DNA of 28,589 bases from a virus, in the IMG/VR virus record IMGVR_UViG_3300030430_001510, positions 1 through 28,589 of that record; one strand, given 5' to 3'. This document shows, piece by piece, positions 8,205-17,097 of the stretch; positions within the stretch are counted from its first letter, which is position 1, and every line of letters begins with the position of its first letter. A model generated the notes under the pieces. It was not told where the DNA came from, made no database searches, and saw nothing but the letters and a program-made list of their open reading frames with translations. Made by a program: the position numbers and the translations under genes.

Positions 8205-8650
8205 TGTCAATAGAAGTACGACTAGAACCTGCCCTGTTCACCAAGCTGAAAAATGATTCAGACATCAATGGCATGGTTTCCACCCGAATCAGTCCTGTTG
8301 CTTTGGATCAAGAGTTAGACCTGCCCGCGATCATGTACGAGATCACTGGGTCTGATCCCAAGCGAAACCTTGACGGAAGAAACAACCTGATTCAGTCAGA
8401 TGTGGACATTTACTGCATTGCTGAAACGTACTCTGACGCTACCAAATTGGGTGAATATGTCCGTAGAAGCATGTCTGGTGGTCGTGGGAACGTGTTTATA
8501 AACGACGGTGGGTTGGTAAATGTACGGATTCTGGGTATAACCCATACTGATGACCGAATTGAATACAGCCCACCTGTCGATGGCGGCAGAACTGGCACAT
8601 ACACCAGACGTTTTTCATTCCTAATTTCATACAGGCCAGAGGATTCATAA
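8204..8650 (+). CDS. Tail terminator, DUF3168-like
   Basis: The 148-residue protein resembles the DUF3168/gpU-like tail terminator that caps the tube at the head-proximal end. It shows the N-terminal helix (EPALFTKLKNDSDI), the strand PAIMYEITGSDPKRNL with a typical Pro-Ala-x-x-Tyr motif, the segment SDVDIYCIAETYSDATKLGE where a strand leads into the long helix, and a late YTRRFSFLISYR strand. It overlaps the preceding gene by one base (TGATG). Confidence 0.82.
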   Translation: MSIEVRLEPALFTKLKNDSDINGMVSTRISPVALDQELDLPAIMYEITGSDPKRNLDGRNNLIQSDVDIYCIAETYSDATKLGEYVRRSMSGGRGNVFINDGGLVNVRILGITHTDDRIEYSPPVDGGRTGTYTRRFSFLISYRPEDS

Positions 8651-8651
8651 T

Positions 8652-9098
8652 ATGACAGCAACACTTGGCAATGGAGCCACCTTCACTTGGGGGTCAAACG
8701 AGATTGGGCAAGTCATGTCCATCAGTGGCCCGTCACAAGAGAGGAACATCGTTGATGTGACCACCTTGGGTAGCACCCAAACCCATAATGTTACTGGTGG
8801 CAACACCCAAGCCACCCCAACCCGTGCGTTTTTGGGCGGTTTCGCGGATTCGGGTGAAGTAACACTTGAGCTGCAAATGGGCTTGACTGATGGCGGGGGG
8901 GATGACAAAAAGCACGAGGGACTTGTCGATGACATGGTTGCTGGTACGGCTCGAACCGCTGTCATTGTTCTTGCTGCAACCGATACCATCTCGTTCAGTG
9001 CATTCATCACTGGATTGAGTATCAACAACGCAGTGGATGAAGTAGTTACGATGTCCGTTACCTTTAAGGTTAGCGGTGACGTTACATTGAGCGCATAA
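8652..9098 (+). CDS. Tail tube protein, first of two paralogues
   Basis: The 148-residue protein is probably a major tail (tube) protein. It starts ATLGNGATFTWGSNEIGQV and continues SISGPSQERNIVDVTTLGS, with a late strand ITGLSINNAVDEVVTMSVTF; this is the beta-sandwich pattern of siphovirus tube subunits. Compared with the next gene it contains an insertion of about 13 residues after TTLGSTQTHN and a Gly/Asp-rich loop (LTDGGGDDKKHEGL). It starts two bases after the tail terminator gene. Which copy dominates in the virion cannot be told from sequence. Confidence 0.82.
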   Translation: MTATLGNGATFTWGSNEIGQVMSISGPSQERNIVDVTTLGSTQTHNVTGGNTQATPTRAFLGGFADSGEVTLELQMGLTDGGGDDKKHEGLVDDMVAGTARTAVIVLAATDTISFSAFITGLSINNAVDEVVTMSVTFKVSGDVTLSA

Positions 9099-9108
9099 AG
9101 GAACTCAG

Positions 9109-9537
9109 ATGGCTATTAGAATTGGAAATGGTGCAAAGTTTAAGTTCGGCTCGGGTCCGACAGATGTTGGTGAAGTGATCTCAATCTCTGGGCCAAACTT
9201 TGAACGAAGCTCAGTAGATACCACCAACCTCGGAACAACCACTGCCCGCACATTTGTTGCTGGTATGTTTGATCCTGGTGAAATCACCCTGGAATTGAAC
9301 TTCGATAACAATGATGCTGGTCAGGTGTTGCTTGAAGCGGCTGTTGCGACTGGAGCGGAAAACGCTTGGGAGATCGAGTTTGCCGCAACGACAGCAGAAG
9401 GTTCAGATCCGTTGACATTCTCAGGAACCTGCATTGTCCAAAGTTTCAGCAACAACATTGCTATGGATGAAGCGGAAACCGCAAGCGTTACCCTGAAGGT
9501 TGTTAAGGCAATCAGCACGGATGCGGACGCTTCCTGA
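9109..9537 (+). CDS. Tail tube protein, second of two paralogues
   Basis: This 142-residue protein is clearly homologous to its upstream neighbour: IGNGAKFKFG, GEVISISGPNFERSSVDTTN and a late NNIAMDEAETASVTLKVV correspond in order to segments there. It is likely a second tube subunit, or a tube variant used at one end of the tail. AAGGA lies about 10 bases before the ATG. It overlaps the following chaperone gene by one base, placing it in the usual position of the major tail protein directly before the G-like gene. Confidence 0.84.
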   Translation: MAIRIGNGAKFKFGSGPTDVGEVISISGPNFERSSVDTTNLGTTTARTFVAGMFDPGEITLELNFDNNDAGQVLLEAAVATGAENAWEIEFAATTAEGSDPLTFSGTCIVQSFSNNIAMDEAETASVTLKVVKAISTDADAS

Positions 9538-9881
9538 TGCTTGACCGAGATGCAATCCTCAATGTCGTTGACCTGAAACCAGAAGTGGTCGAAGTCCCTG
9601 AATGGGGTGGGTCACTTTACATCCGAATGCTGACAGCATCTGAACGTGACAAGTTTGAGGCGAGTTGCGTAGGCACTGGCAAGAAGCAGAATCTCACCAA
9701 CATCCGTGCGCGGCTGGTCGTGCTTTGTGCGTGCGATGAGGCTGGTGAAAGACTGTTTACCGATGCTGATGCAGAGGCTCTGGGTCGCAAGTCCGCTGCT
9801 GCGGTTGATAAGGTCTTTGGTGCTTGCTCCAAACTGAATGGATTTAGCAGTCAAGATATTGAGGATCTTGAGGGGGAATAA
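9537..9881 (+). CDS. Tail assembly chaperone (G-like), zero-frame product
   Basis: The 114-residue acidic protein lies between tail tube and tape measure, the position of lambda G. It contains WGGSLYIRMLTASERDKFE, RARLVVLCACDEAGERLFTD and DADAEALGRKSAAAVDKVF, a pattern typical of siphovirus tail assembly chaperones. The chaperone coats the tape measure during tail assembly. The last codons are GAG GGG GAA before TAA, and a -1 shift on this G run fuses the protein to the next frame. Confidence 0.85.
   Translation: MLDRDAILNVVDLKPEVVEVPEWGGSLYIRMLTASERDKFEASCVGTGKKQNLTNIRARLVVLCACDEAGERLFTDADAEALGRKSAAAVDKVFGACSKLNGFSSQDIEDLEGE
9872..9878 (+). other. Programmed -1 ribosomal frameshift site (GGGGGAA)
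   Basis: The zero frame ends in GAG GGG GAA TAA. The -1 frame has a TGA stop at 9869-9871 just upstream, then stays open through the T-like frame. The shift must therefore occur in the few bases between 9872 and 9878, exactly on a run of five G. The product would continue GIKARPTLLFMLKLALALG and reach about 217 residues. The site fits the conserved G/GT arrangement of siphovirus tails. GGGGGAA is not the best studied heptamer, so the exact slip is inferred. Confidence 0.75.
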
Positions 9882-9904
9882 AAGCCAGGCCAACACTTCT
9901 GTTC

Positions 9905-10189
9905 ATGCTCAAGTTGGCACTGGCACTAGGACAACCCCTCTCTCAAATCCGTAGCATGAGTAGCCATGATCTCGCTTTGTTCATGGCCTATGACAGAATC
10001 AGTCCTATTGGGCCTGAGCGTATTGATGCTGGACTAGCCATCCAGACATCTGTTATTGCAAACTCCCACAGGTCCAAGAACTCGACCGCTTTCAAGCCGG
10101 AGCAGTTTATGCCGTGGTTGCCGAAGAAAGAACAGACGCTTGATGAGATGAAGGCGATTCTTATGGGCATGTCAAAATCCAAAGGCTAA
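9905..10189 (+). CDS. Tail assembly chaperone T-like domain, made by -1 frameshift
   Basis: Alone this frame gives 94 residues from the ATG at 9905, but it is open from 9872 and its conserved part begins before the ATG (ARPTLLFMLKLALALG). It then has MSSHDLALFMAYDRISPIGP, the hallmark of the T-like domain (ELAxWxAYxxxxPxG). It should be expressed as a G-T fusion that bridges the tape measure and tube subunits. There is no good ribosome binding site before 9905. It is followed two bases later by the tape measure gene, as expected. Confidence 0.82.
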   Translation: MLKLALALGQPLSQIRSMSSHDLALFMAYDRISPIGPERIDAGLAIQTSVIANSHRSKNSTAFKPEQFMPWLPKKEQTLDEMKAILMGMSKSKG

Positions 10190-10192
10190 ACC

Positions 10193-12589
10193 GTGGCAAG
10201 CATCAAAGCACTACATATCGAGATCGGCGCGCGTGTATCGGGCTTCACCCGCAAAATGCGGAAGATTCGTCGTTCCGTGCAAAGGATGTCCCGTCGTATC
10301 AAGAAGATGGCATCTGCGTTCACGGCGGCTGGACGTAAAGCGGCGTTTGGGATTGGTCTTATTGGTACAGGCATGGTGCTTGCTGGCAAACGCTTTGCGA
10401 CGTTTGAAGCAAACCTACTTAGGGTCAAAGCACTGACAGGAGCGGCGGAGAAAGACTTCAACGCTTTGAAAGCGACTGCCGAGCGGATGGGTATCACGAC
10501 TGCATTTACTGCTTCAGAAGCGGCAGAAGCAATGGTGAAGTTGGCCCAGCAGGGTCGGACAACAACTCAGACGATGAAGATGCTCCCGCACGTTCTTGAT
10601 CTTGCTGTTGTGGGTTCATTGGACTTGGCAGAAGCGGCTCGTTTGGCGGGTGTGACACTCAACCAGTTTGGTATGGGAACGCATGAGGTACAACGTGCGG
10701 TTGATGTGCTTGCTAAGGGTGCGTCCGTTTCTGCTACAACTGTGCAAGAGTTGGGTGAGGCGATGACCTACGCTGGCCCGCTTTCAAAGAACTTGGGTTT
10801 CTCGCTAGAAGAGACAACTGCTGTTCTTGCTGCGTTTGCAAACGTCGGTGTTGTGTCTGGTCGAGCTGGTCGTGCCTTTGCTGCTGTTCTTGCAGAACTT
10901 GGTTCTGAGATCCGAGCAAAAGGACTTATTAATGCGTTGGAAGATTTGGCTAAATCTGGCAAGACTGCTGACCAGTTGATGACTGAACTTAACCGGATTG
11001 CAGGTCGCTCTGTTGGTTCATTGCGAGAAGTAACTGGTGAAATTGAGTCGATACAACAAAGGCTCGCTAAATCAACAGGTACAGCGAAAAACTTTGCTGA
11101 AACAGTTCTCTCCAGGCTCCAAGGTGCTTTCGTCCGGTTGCGTTCTGCTGCTGACGGTCTTGTGAATGCCTTGGGAGAAGCGTTCGCACCCTTCTTGATT
11201 GGTGCTTTTGAATCTGTGACTGAGGCAATGAAAACAGCAGTTGGTTTCCTGGATGAATTCCAAACCAAGATGGGGCTAACACAGCAGGCTGGCGAGGGTT
11301 TTGCAACTTCCATCCTTGTTGGCATAGGCGGCTTGCTTGATGGCTTGACAATGATTATGACAAGGGCAGAAGAGGTCGGTAAAGTTTTGGCAATACTTTA
11401 CACACCCTTCCAAGTCCTTTTCGCGGCGATTGGCTTGCTGCTTGGTGCTTTGACTCAGGCAATTTCTTCGATCAGCGGTGTGCTTGGGTTTGATGAAACT
11501 GCATCAAGTTTGCAGAACTTTACAGATGGATTGGCACAACAAATTGACGTTATTGCTGATGATATTCGTAATACATTCGACACTTCTATACATGCTGTCC
11601 GCAGTGACACCTTGTCTTTCATTGATCGGCTCGGTGACAATATGGATCGCATCCGTCGAGCCTTTACGATCAATAAGGGGTTGGAAGAGGTAACGCCCAA
11701 AACTCCGGGGCGTGATGAACCTGTAGCCAATATGTTCCGCAGGGAAGCAGAGAATCTGGCTGACATCTTCCCTGTTCTTGCAAAAGAACTTCTTGATATG
11801 AGTGCTAACGCTCAAGACGTTACTGACAACTTTGCTCGATTACGTCCTGATCACGACGACAGAAGGTTCATGGACATGAGTTCGAGAACCGCTAATCCGT
11901 TTAGAAATCTGATTTTGACGAATGAAGCATTGCAACGTGTCAATGGTGATATGTCTCAGATCTTCGAGAATCTTCTAGATAACGGCATTTCAGTCAAGGG
12001 GATCAAACAGTTAACTGACAACTTGATGGACGTCCAAACTGCATTCGATCAAGGACGGATCTCGTTCGAGGAAGCAGCAAGACTGCGTACGAGTTTTATT
12101 GAGGATGCTGGCGGTCTGGGCGACAAACTTGAGCCACCAGAACCACCTGACTTTGGTGAGCTTAAATCCTTTATAGGACAGATGTCGGCTACTGAATCAG
12201 AGCGTATGTTTGTTGCTGATCTTGCAGGTTTCACAGGTGTAAACCTTGATGCAATTTTGGATTCCACAGAACTTACAAATAGCGTTGTGGATGAATTCAT
12301 CAATCTGTTTGAGCAGATGACCACGGCAGTGGATATGGGACGCTTGGAACCACAGGAATTTGCAGACATAAATCAAGCGTTGCAGCAAAAACTCTTAGAG
12401 GCAGCGGAAAGCGACATTGATCCAACTCAAGGCTTCACCGATTCATTGCAAACTGCTCTTGGTGCAGTGAAGGTTGATCCATTTGCTGAAACCAGTCAGA
12501 AGCGTACAATGAAGGCATCAGAAGAGACTGCAAAAGCAACCCAGGAAATCGCTAAAAACACCAAAGGTTTGGGAAGCATTTTGACATGA
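10193..12589 (+). CDS. Tail tape measure protein
   Basis: The 798-residue protein fixes tail length and is threaded through the tube. The N-terminus is strongly basic (KMRKIRRSVQRMSRRIKKM), then comes the TP901-type core: FNALKATAERMGITTAFTAS, EAAEAMVKLAQQGRTTTQTM and DLAEAARLAGVTLNQFGM. Hydrophobic segments near 370-420 (ILVGIGGLLDGLTMIM, LLLGALTQAISSISGVLGF) are probably membrane-inserting. The rest is helical and charged. By the usual rule of about 0.15 nm per residue the tail would be about 120 nm. GTG start at 10193 with AAAGG 8 bases upstream. Confidence 0.93.
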   Translation: MASIKALHIEIGARVSGFTRKMRKIRRSVQRMSRRIKKMASAFTAAGRKAAFGIGLIGTGMVLAGKRFATFEANLLRVKALTGAAEKDFNALKATAERMGITTAFTASEAAEAMVKLAQQGRTTTQTMKMLPHVLDLAVVGSLDLAEAARLAGVTLNQFGMGTHEVQRAVDVLAKGASVSATTVQELGEAMTYAGPLSKNLGFSLEETTAVLAAFANVGVVSGRAGRAFAAVLAELGSEIRAKGLINALEDLAKSGKTADQLMTELNRIAGRSVGSLREVTGEIESIQQRLAKSTGTAKNFAETVLSRLQGAFVRLRSAADGLVNALGEAFAPFLIGAFESVTEAMKTAVGFLDEFQTKMGLTQQAGEGFATSILVGIGGLLDGLTMIMTRAEEVGKVLAILYTPFQVLFAAIGLLLGALTQAISSISGVLGFDETASSLQNFTDGLAQQIDVIADDIRNTFDTSIHAVRSDTLSFIDRLGDNMDRIRRAFTINKGLEEVTPKTPGRDEPVANMFRREAENLADIFPVLAKELLDMSANAQDVTDNFARLRPDHDDRRFMDMSSRTANPFRNLILTNEALQRVNGDMSQIFENLLDNGISVKGIKQLTDNLMDVQTAFDQGRISFEEAARLRTSFIEDAGGLGDKLEPPEPPDFGELKSFIGQMSATESERMFVADLAGFTGVNLDAILDSTELTNSVVDEFINLFEQMTTAVDMGRLEPQEFADINQALQQKLLEAAESDIDPTQGFTDSLQTALGAVKVDPFAETSQKRTMKASEETAKATQEIAKNTKGLGSILT

Positions 12590-13440
12590 GCGACAAGGTT
12601 GAATACGACGTTTTTGAAAAGTCACGTTCTCTGAGCGTAACATCTGAATCACGGGAGTTAAGAAGAAACTTCATCGTCAAACAGGTGCTGCCAACTGACG
12701 GTTCAACTCCAGCATATCCGGTAGATTTCACTGGCATCTTCAATGCGACTGGGATGGCATATAATGAAGAGTTACCAGACGAACCTGGATTGTTCTTAAC
12801 AACTTACAATGTCACAAGCTCGGATGAAGGCACGTTCCAGTGGGATGTTGAAGGTTGTTACAAGCCTGATCAAGTCATCAACGATGGTGGCGGCGAGACT
12901 GGTGGACAATTCGATCAGATCAACTCTGACATTGAAGTTTTATTCTTGGACACATGGCGTGTTGGCCCGTTTGATAACGAAGATCCTGCATCAACTGACG
13001 GTTCGATTACTGATAGTGATGACATTGGTGGCAGTTCTGTTGATGTTGCGGGTGAACCCATCACAAGATTTGTAACAACACAGACAACGGAAATCACCCG
13101 AAGGTTCTCTTCATTCCCCAGTTTCGATGTTACAGTCGCAAGATTCTTGGCGGGTCGTAGAAACTCTCAACCCTACCTTGGATGCCCTTCGGGTACTTTA
13201 TTGTTTGAGGGTGCAAATCTATCGCGTGAAGGCTCTAACACCTACACAATGCGATATAGATTCACATACGATCCAATCAGACACCAAAGACAGGTTCCCA
13301 AACGTCATGCAAACGGAGATGTAGTGACAGAAGAAGTCGGGGTTGGTGTCGAGAAAAGCACAGTCGCCAAAACCGTTATCTGGAGACAACCCTTCCCTCA
13401 GACAGCAATCTTCAGTGTTCTCGGGGTTGATCCTGTCTGA
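12586..13440 (+). CDS. Tail protein of unknown function, possibly distal tail
   Basis: A 284-residue acidic, beta-rich protein with no motif I can name. It starts with an ATGA overlap on the tape measure stop, and its position directly after the tape measure is where a distal tail (Dit-like) protein is expected. Features: FIVKQVLPTDGSTPAYPVDF near the N-terminus, an acidic Ser/Thr/Asp linker around residues 120-165, and YTMRYRFTYDPIRHQRQVPK followed by a strand-rich end (TVIWRQPFPQTAIF). The function is inferred from position only. Confidence 0.6.
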   Translation: MSDKVEYDVFEKSRSLSVTSESRELRRNFIVKQVLPTDGSTPAYPVDFTGIFNATGMAYNEELPDEPGLFLTTYNVTSSDEGTFQWDVEGCYKPDQVINDGGGETGGQFDQINSDIEVLFLDTWRVGPFDNEDPASTDGSITDSDDIGGSSVDVAGEPITRFVTTQTTEITRRFSSFPSFDVTVARFLAGRRNSQPYLGCPSGTLLFEGANLSREGSNTYTMRYRFTYDPIRHQRQVPKRHANGDVVTEEVGVGVEKSTVAKTVIWRQPFPQTAIFSVLGVDPV

Positions 13441-13973
13441 TGGCACAGTACCCTTCCATCTCAAATGGTCTTGGCAAACTTACGCCAGGTTTGTTCAGTA
13501 GATTGATGACGATGCTTCAGGCGTTTGAAAGTTCTAACGCCAGCATCAATGGTTTCCGTAACTCTACCAAGTTGGATCTGCGACAAAGCATTTTGCCGGG
13601 TCGATTCTTTTTTGCAGAGATAACCGGCAACTCTTCTCTTGGCACAAACAAATTCAAATATGAATTTAGTCACGTTGATCCGATCAACTGGGCTACTGCA
13701 ACTGATGGTGACTTTGAGGCACGGTCTACCGGGTGGGGGGCAGAAGAGGGTTCCGGAACTGTTTATGCCTTCAACCTGATGGAAGTCAATAATACTGCAA
13801 CTGAGATCAATCCCGGTGTTGGTGTTGGCACGGGTAGCCCATCTGGTAGCACGTTGTCCATAGTTCCAATCAGAACGGGGAGCATCGTGATTATGTGGCC
13901 TTCTATCTCTGATGATGGTGAACAGGTCTTTTTCTTTCAGGCCGAAAATGCAATCAGTGTCTCCTGCACATGA
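13440..13973 (+). CDS. Small tail-region structural protein
   Basis: A 177-residue protein, unrecognised. It begins PSISNGLGKLTPGLFSRLMT, then a helical part, then a beta-rich half (FFFAEITGNSSLGTNKFKYE, TVYAFNLMEVNNTATEINPG, SIVIMWPSISDDGEQVFFFQ). The glycine-rich VGVGTGSPSG turn and alternating strands suggest a small tail-tip component. The ATG overlaps the previous stop (TGATG) and the next gene begins at an ATGA overlap, so it is translated as part of the tail operon. Confidence 0.6.
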   Translation: MAQYPSISNGLGKLTPGLFSRLMTMLQAFESSNASINGFRNSTKLDLRQSILPGRFFFAEITGNSSLGTNKFKYEFSHVDPINWATATDGDFEARSTGWGAEEGSGTVYAFNLMEVNNTATEINPGVGVGTGSPSGSTLSIVPIRTGSIVIMWPSISDDGEQVFFFQAENAISVSCT

Positions 13974-16726
13974 CCAGCTTGATCAAAAAAGTTTGTTGCT
14001 GTGATGCCGAGAATAAGTATGTGGAGTTTTTACTCCCACCAACATGCTCAGACAGAGGAGCGGTTGGATGTGGTTGTGGTTCAGACAACCCACACGACTG
14101 GAAAGCAAACACTCACGGTTGTGGTTCTTTTGACCCTACAGACTTCGAGTGCGTAGCAACAGGAAGAACGGGTTGTCCTGACGATTGCAATCCATGTGGT
14201 GCGGTTTACTTAGAAAAAGATGAGTTCTACAATCTGCAACTGCATACTTCTAGTGGAATTGACTGGAGTCCAACCCATGAGCTTATGGAGCATTTTGATG
14301 GATGGTGGCAGGCGGGTGGACAAGATTTTACGATTCAAACCTGTTCAACTGACTCTCCTAGCAGCACACGCATCAGAACATGGACAGACAGCAAGCCATG
14401 TGGATCAAAAAATGATTTGACAAAGGTTCAAAGTAACATTTGTTTGGCTCCAGTCAGATTAGATCCGACTGATCCCAGAAATCCATTTACAGCCGGATTT
14501 ATTCTCAGCACCGAGTTAGTGTCTTTAGGCGTAACTGCACCAGCGGACATGACTGCGGGCAACATTACTAATCTGAATGTCGATACTGGTGATGCCTACT
14601 TTGCAATCGTTTTTAGGGTGAAGTCTGGTGCAACAACTGGACGTAGGCGAATCTTTGACCAGGGCGATGACAATTTTGGTTTGATTCTTGATGGCACAAC
14701 GTTGAAAGCATGTTTTGGGTCTGAACCAAACAGTGCGCAAGAAGCAAACCTTGCAACTGGTGAATGGCACATAGTTGTTGCCAAAAGACAATCCGGTACT
14801 GTTTCTGCAAGGCTGAACGGTTCGGCGTTCACGACAAACAACGTGTCAAACTCTGACAGTATTAGCACATCACAAGCCTTCAAAATCAACACAATCAATT
14901 CTGGAGATACAAGATTTCGTGGTCAGTACGGAGACTTGATTGTTGCTGGCAGTACGATTGAAGACGATGACATAGAAAAACTGGAGTGGTATCTGGCAAA
15001 CAGGTTTGGTTTGCTGGGCAACCTTCCCAGTGGTCATCCATACAAATCGGTTGCTCCACAAGTAACCGACTTGACACCAAAGGAATTCAGTAGTCGGCTG
15101 GCTAACTGTGTTTTCAAGATAGATTTGCCTGGAGCTGGTGTTGTTCCATGCTTGCTTAATGCTGGTGGGTGTCTTGGTCCGATTGAAGTTTCTATCGGAA
15201 ATGACTGCAAGACGATCAACACATCAAACATAAAACGCGACTGTGCTGAAAACGTGATGTTTTATGGGCAACAACATCCAAACCCAGCAAATCGTTACCC
15301 CACTGGTGGTGGTTCCTTTGCACCACTCGGCAGCAATTGGCATGAATGGAGTTGCATTTATAGATTTTGGTCAGACACCATCGGTTGCTTTTCTACTCTT
15401 AGTACAAATTGCCCCCTTGAGTGTAGTGACGATCAATTGCCATACGATGATTCGTTAAATTTAGTCTCAGCCGAGTGGTCAAGAGGTTTATGGGAAAGAG
15501 ATTGCGATCAATGTGTAGATTGCAACATGACAGATGCAACAGAGAAATTTCTTTTGACTGGTACACAATCTTGCAAAGGTGGTGAAACTCACAGTCCACA
15601 AAGTGATATCTTTTTCGTAGATCCCTTCAACGCTCTATACGGATTAGATGACTACACAAACCAATCAAGATGTTCGCAAGAACTGGACGGGTTCCCCCCA
15701 GATAATTGTTGTGCAGAGGGGACTGGTGATAGTGACGCTGCCTTTTTGACTAGCAAAAATTCACTTGGACCCACTGCTCAATGTGATGTCAGTTGCCTAG
15801 ATTCAAACTTCAACATTCAAACCTCATTCCCACCCTTTAACGATTGTATTGAACCCGAGGCACTTGATTCTGGTATTTGTGATGACAATCCTACAGCTCT
15901 GCCTAACGCATGTTGTGTCAATCAGGGTCAAGAATTACCAAGCACATACGCAGTTCAAGTTGGTGAATTGTTCATACCGCCAAGTCAAGCACCAGGTTGT
16001 GGTGGGAGTTTTCCAGACACTTGTGATTGTGAAGCATTGATGGGGTGTGGTACTTCACCATGTGCAGATACTCCAACATGCACAGCAGACTTTGGTTCTA
16101 GTGGTAGTTTCTGTGGGCCGCTAACAGGGTGCGCTGACAATCCAAATCCAAAGTGTGATTGCTGCAATCAGGGAGATCAAAACTTACCTTCATGCAGTGA
16201 GTATTCCTGTGAGGAACTTGGATACGAGGGGCTATTCAGTTTTGCGGAAGCTGGTTTGAGTCGTATTGCATCATCTTCAAATCTTGTATTTAAGACCTCA
16301 AACATAGGTCTTGGTAAGTATGAAAACGAAGGTTCTCCCGCTAACAACGGATTCATCTCATTTACTACGCTTGATGCAAGCACAGTTGCTTCTGCCTTGG
16401 CTCCTGCCGGTTGCCCACCTGCTACCAATTTAGATTGTCCAGAATTCAGGTATCCATTGGACAGTGGGATTGACGATCTCAAACTGGATTGCGGTTCAGG
16501 AACTGGTCCAAATGGCAGTCGTGGATATCACACCGTTAGAGTCGCTTGGGTGCTTCGTAGAAGGCGTGGGACACATAGCCCACCGCACCCGTTTCTCTGC
16601 TCTGATGGTCAAACGATAGTTGGTACTTACAGAAGGTTTGCAAATGACGGACACGACCCAAGGGGTACTTATTCTGCTTTTGGAAACACACCTTCATATG
16701 CCCCACAAACAATAACAGTGAGTTAA
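13970..16726 (+). CDS. Large cysteine-rich tail tip/fibre protein with LamG-like domain
   Basis: The 918-residue protein has over 50 cysteines, many paired (CCC at residues 9-11, then CC, CDC and CxxC). Residues 1-165 are a Cys-rich head with GCGCGSDNPHDW and GCPDDCNPCG. Residues about 165-360 form a LamG/concanavalin-like sandwich (YFAIVFRVKSG, EWHIVVAKRQSGTVSARLNG, ending LPSGHPYKSVAP). Residues 370-750 are a second Cys-rich stretch, and the last 170 are beta-rich. LamG folds bind glycans or protein, so it is a good candidate receptor-binding protein. The LamG part is shared with the gene at 17926. The cysteines may hold metal or form disulfides outside the cell. Confidence 0.7.
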   Translation: MTSLIKKVCCCDAENKYVEFLLPPTCSDRGAVGCGCGSDNPHDWKANTHGCGSFDPTDFECVATGRTGCPDDCNPCGAVYLEKDEFYNLQLHTSSGIDWSPTHELMEHFDGWWQAGGQDFTIQTCSTDSPSSTRIRTWTDSKPCGSKNDLTKVQSNICLAPVRLDPTDPRNPFTAGFILSTELVSLGVTAPADMTAGNITNLNVDTGDAYFAIVFRVKSGATTGRRRIFDQGDDNFGLILDGTTLKACFGSEPNSAQEANLATGEWHIVVAKRQSGTVSARLNGSAFTTNNVSNSDSISTSQAFKINTINSGDTRFRGQYGDLIVAGSTIEDDDIEKLEWYLANRFGLLGNLPSGHPYKSVAPQVTDLTPKEFSSRLANCVFKIDLPGAGVVPCLLNAGGCLGPIEVSIGNDCKTINTSNIKRDCAENVMFYGQQHPNPANRYPTGGGSFAPLGSNWHEWSCIYRFWSDTIGCFSTLSTNCPLECSDDQLPYDDSLNLVSAEWSRGLWERDCDQCVDCNMTDATEKFLLTGTQSCKGGETHSPQSDIFFVDPFNALYGLDDYTNQSRCSQELDGFPPDNCCAEGTGDSDAAFLTSKNSLGPTAQCDVSCLDSNFNIQTSFPPFNDCIEPEALDSGICDDNPTALPNACCVNQGQELPSTYAVQVGELFIPPSQAPGCGGSFPDTCDCEALMGCGTSPCADTPTCTADFGSSGSFCGPLTGCADNPNPKCDCCNQGDQNLPSCSEYSCEELGYEGLFSFAEAGLSRIASSSNLVFKTSNIGLGKYENEGSPANNGFISFTTLDASTVASALAPAGCPPATNLDCPEFRYPLDSGIDDLKLDCGSGTGPNGSRGYHTVRVAWVLRRRRGTHSPPHPFLCSDGQTIVGTYRRFANDGHDPRGTYSAFGNTPSYAPQTITVS

Positions 16727-16728
16727 AT

Positions 16729-17097
16729 ATGCAAAAAGTAAATTGTGATCATTGGAATGAGGGCGTCTGCGCCTTGAATTACTTTGGGGGTCGCCCCTCT
16801 TACGGAACTTGTGTCGGTCACTGCCCAGTGTATTTGAAGGTAAACGGCAAGACGTTCAACCATCAAACGCACTTGACCGAGCATGAGCCACGGAAACCTT
16901 TCGATCCCGTGTTGCATCGTCGCAAAATCAAGATCACTCATAAAGGGTTGGGGGATACTGTGAAGTGGGCAATTGAGAAGTTTTCTTTTGGTCTTATCAA
17001 ACAAAAGAAGGGTTGTGGCTGTGCAAAAAGACAGTCATGGTTAAATCGTCACTTCCCTTATCAATTGCCGAAATGGTTGAGAAGGATAAGTAAATGA
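16729..17097 (+). CDS. Small Cys/His protein in the fibre cluster
   Basis: A 122-residue basic protein. The N-terminus carries CDHW, GVCALNYFGG, GTCVGHCPVY, giving four cysteines and a histidine in 30 residues, consistent with a zinc or iron site. The C-terminus has KKGCGCAKRQSWLNRHFPY, a Cys-x-Cys basic motif that I associate with small unknown proteins near phage tail-tip genes. It starts two bases after the previous stop and overlaps the next gene by ATGA. Function unknown; a chaperone or tip component is possible. Confidence 0.6.
   Translation: MQKVNCDHWNEGVCALNYFGGRPSYGTCVGHCPVYLKVNGKTFNHQTHLTEHEPRKPFDPVLHRRKIKITHKGLGDTVKWAIEKFSFGLIKQKKGCGCAKRQSWLNRHFPYQLPKWLRRISK

Noticed and set aside
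10193-11815. Long minus-strand frames of 100-185 codons within the tape measure gene
   Set aside because: They have low-complexity Ser/Pro/Arg content and no ribosome binding sites, and mirror the codon pattern of the real gene.
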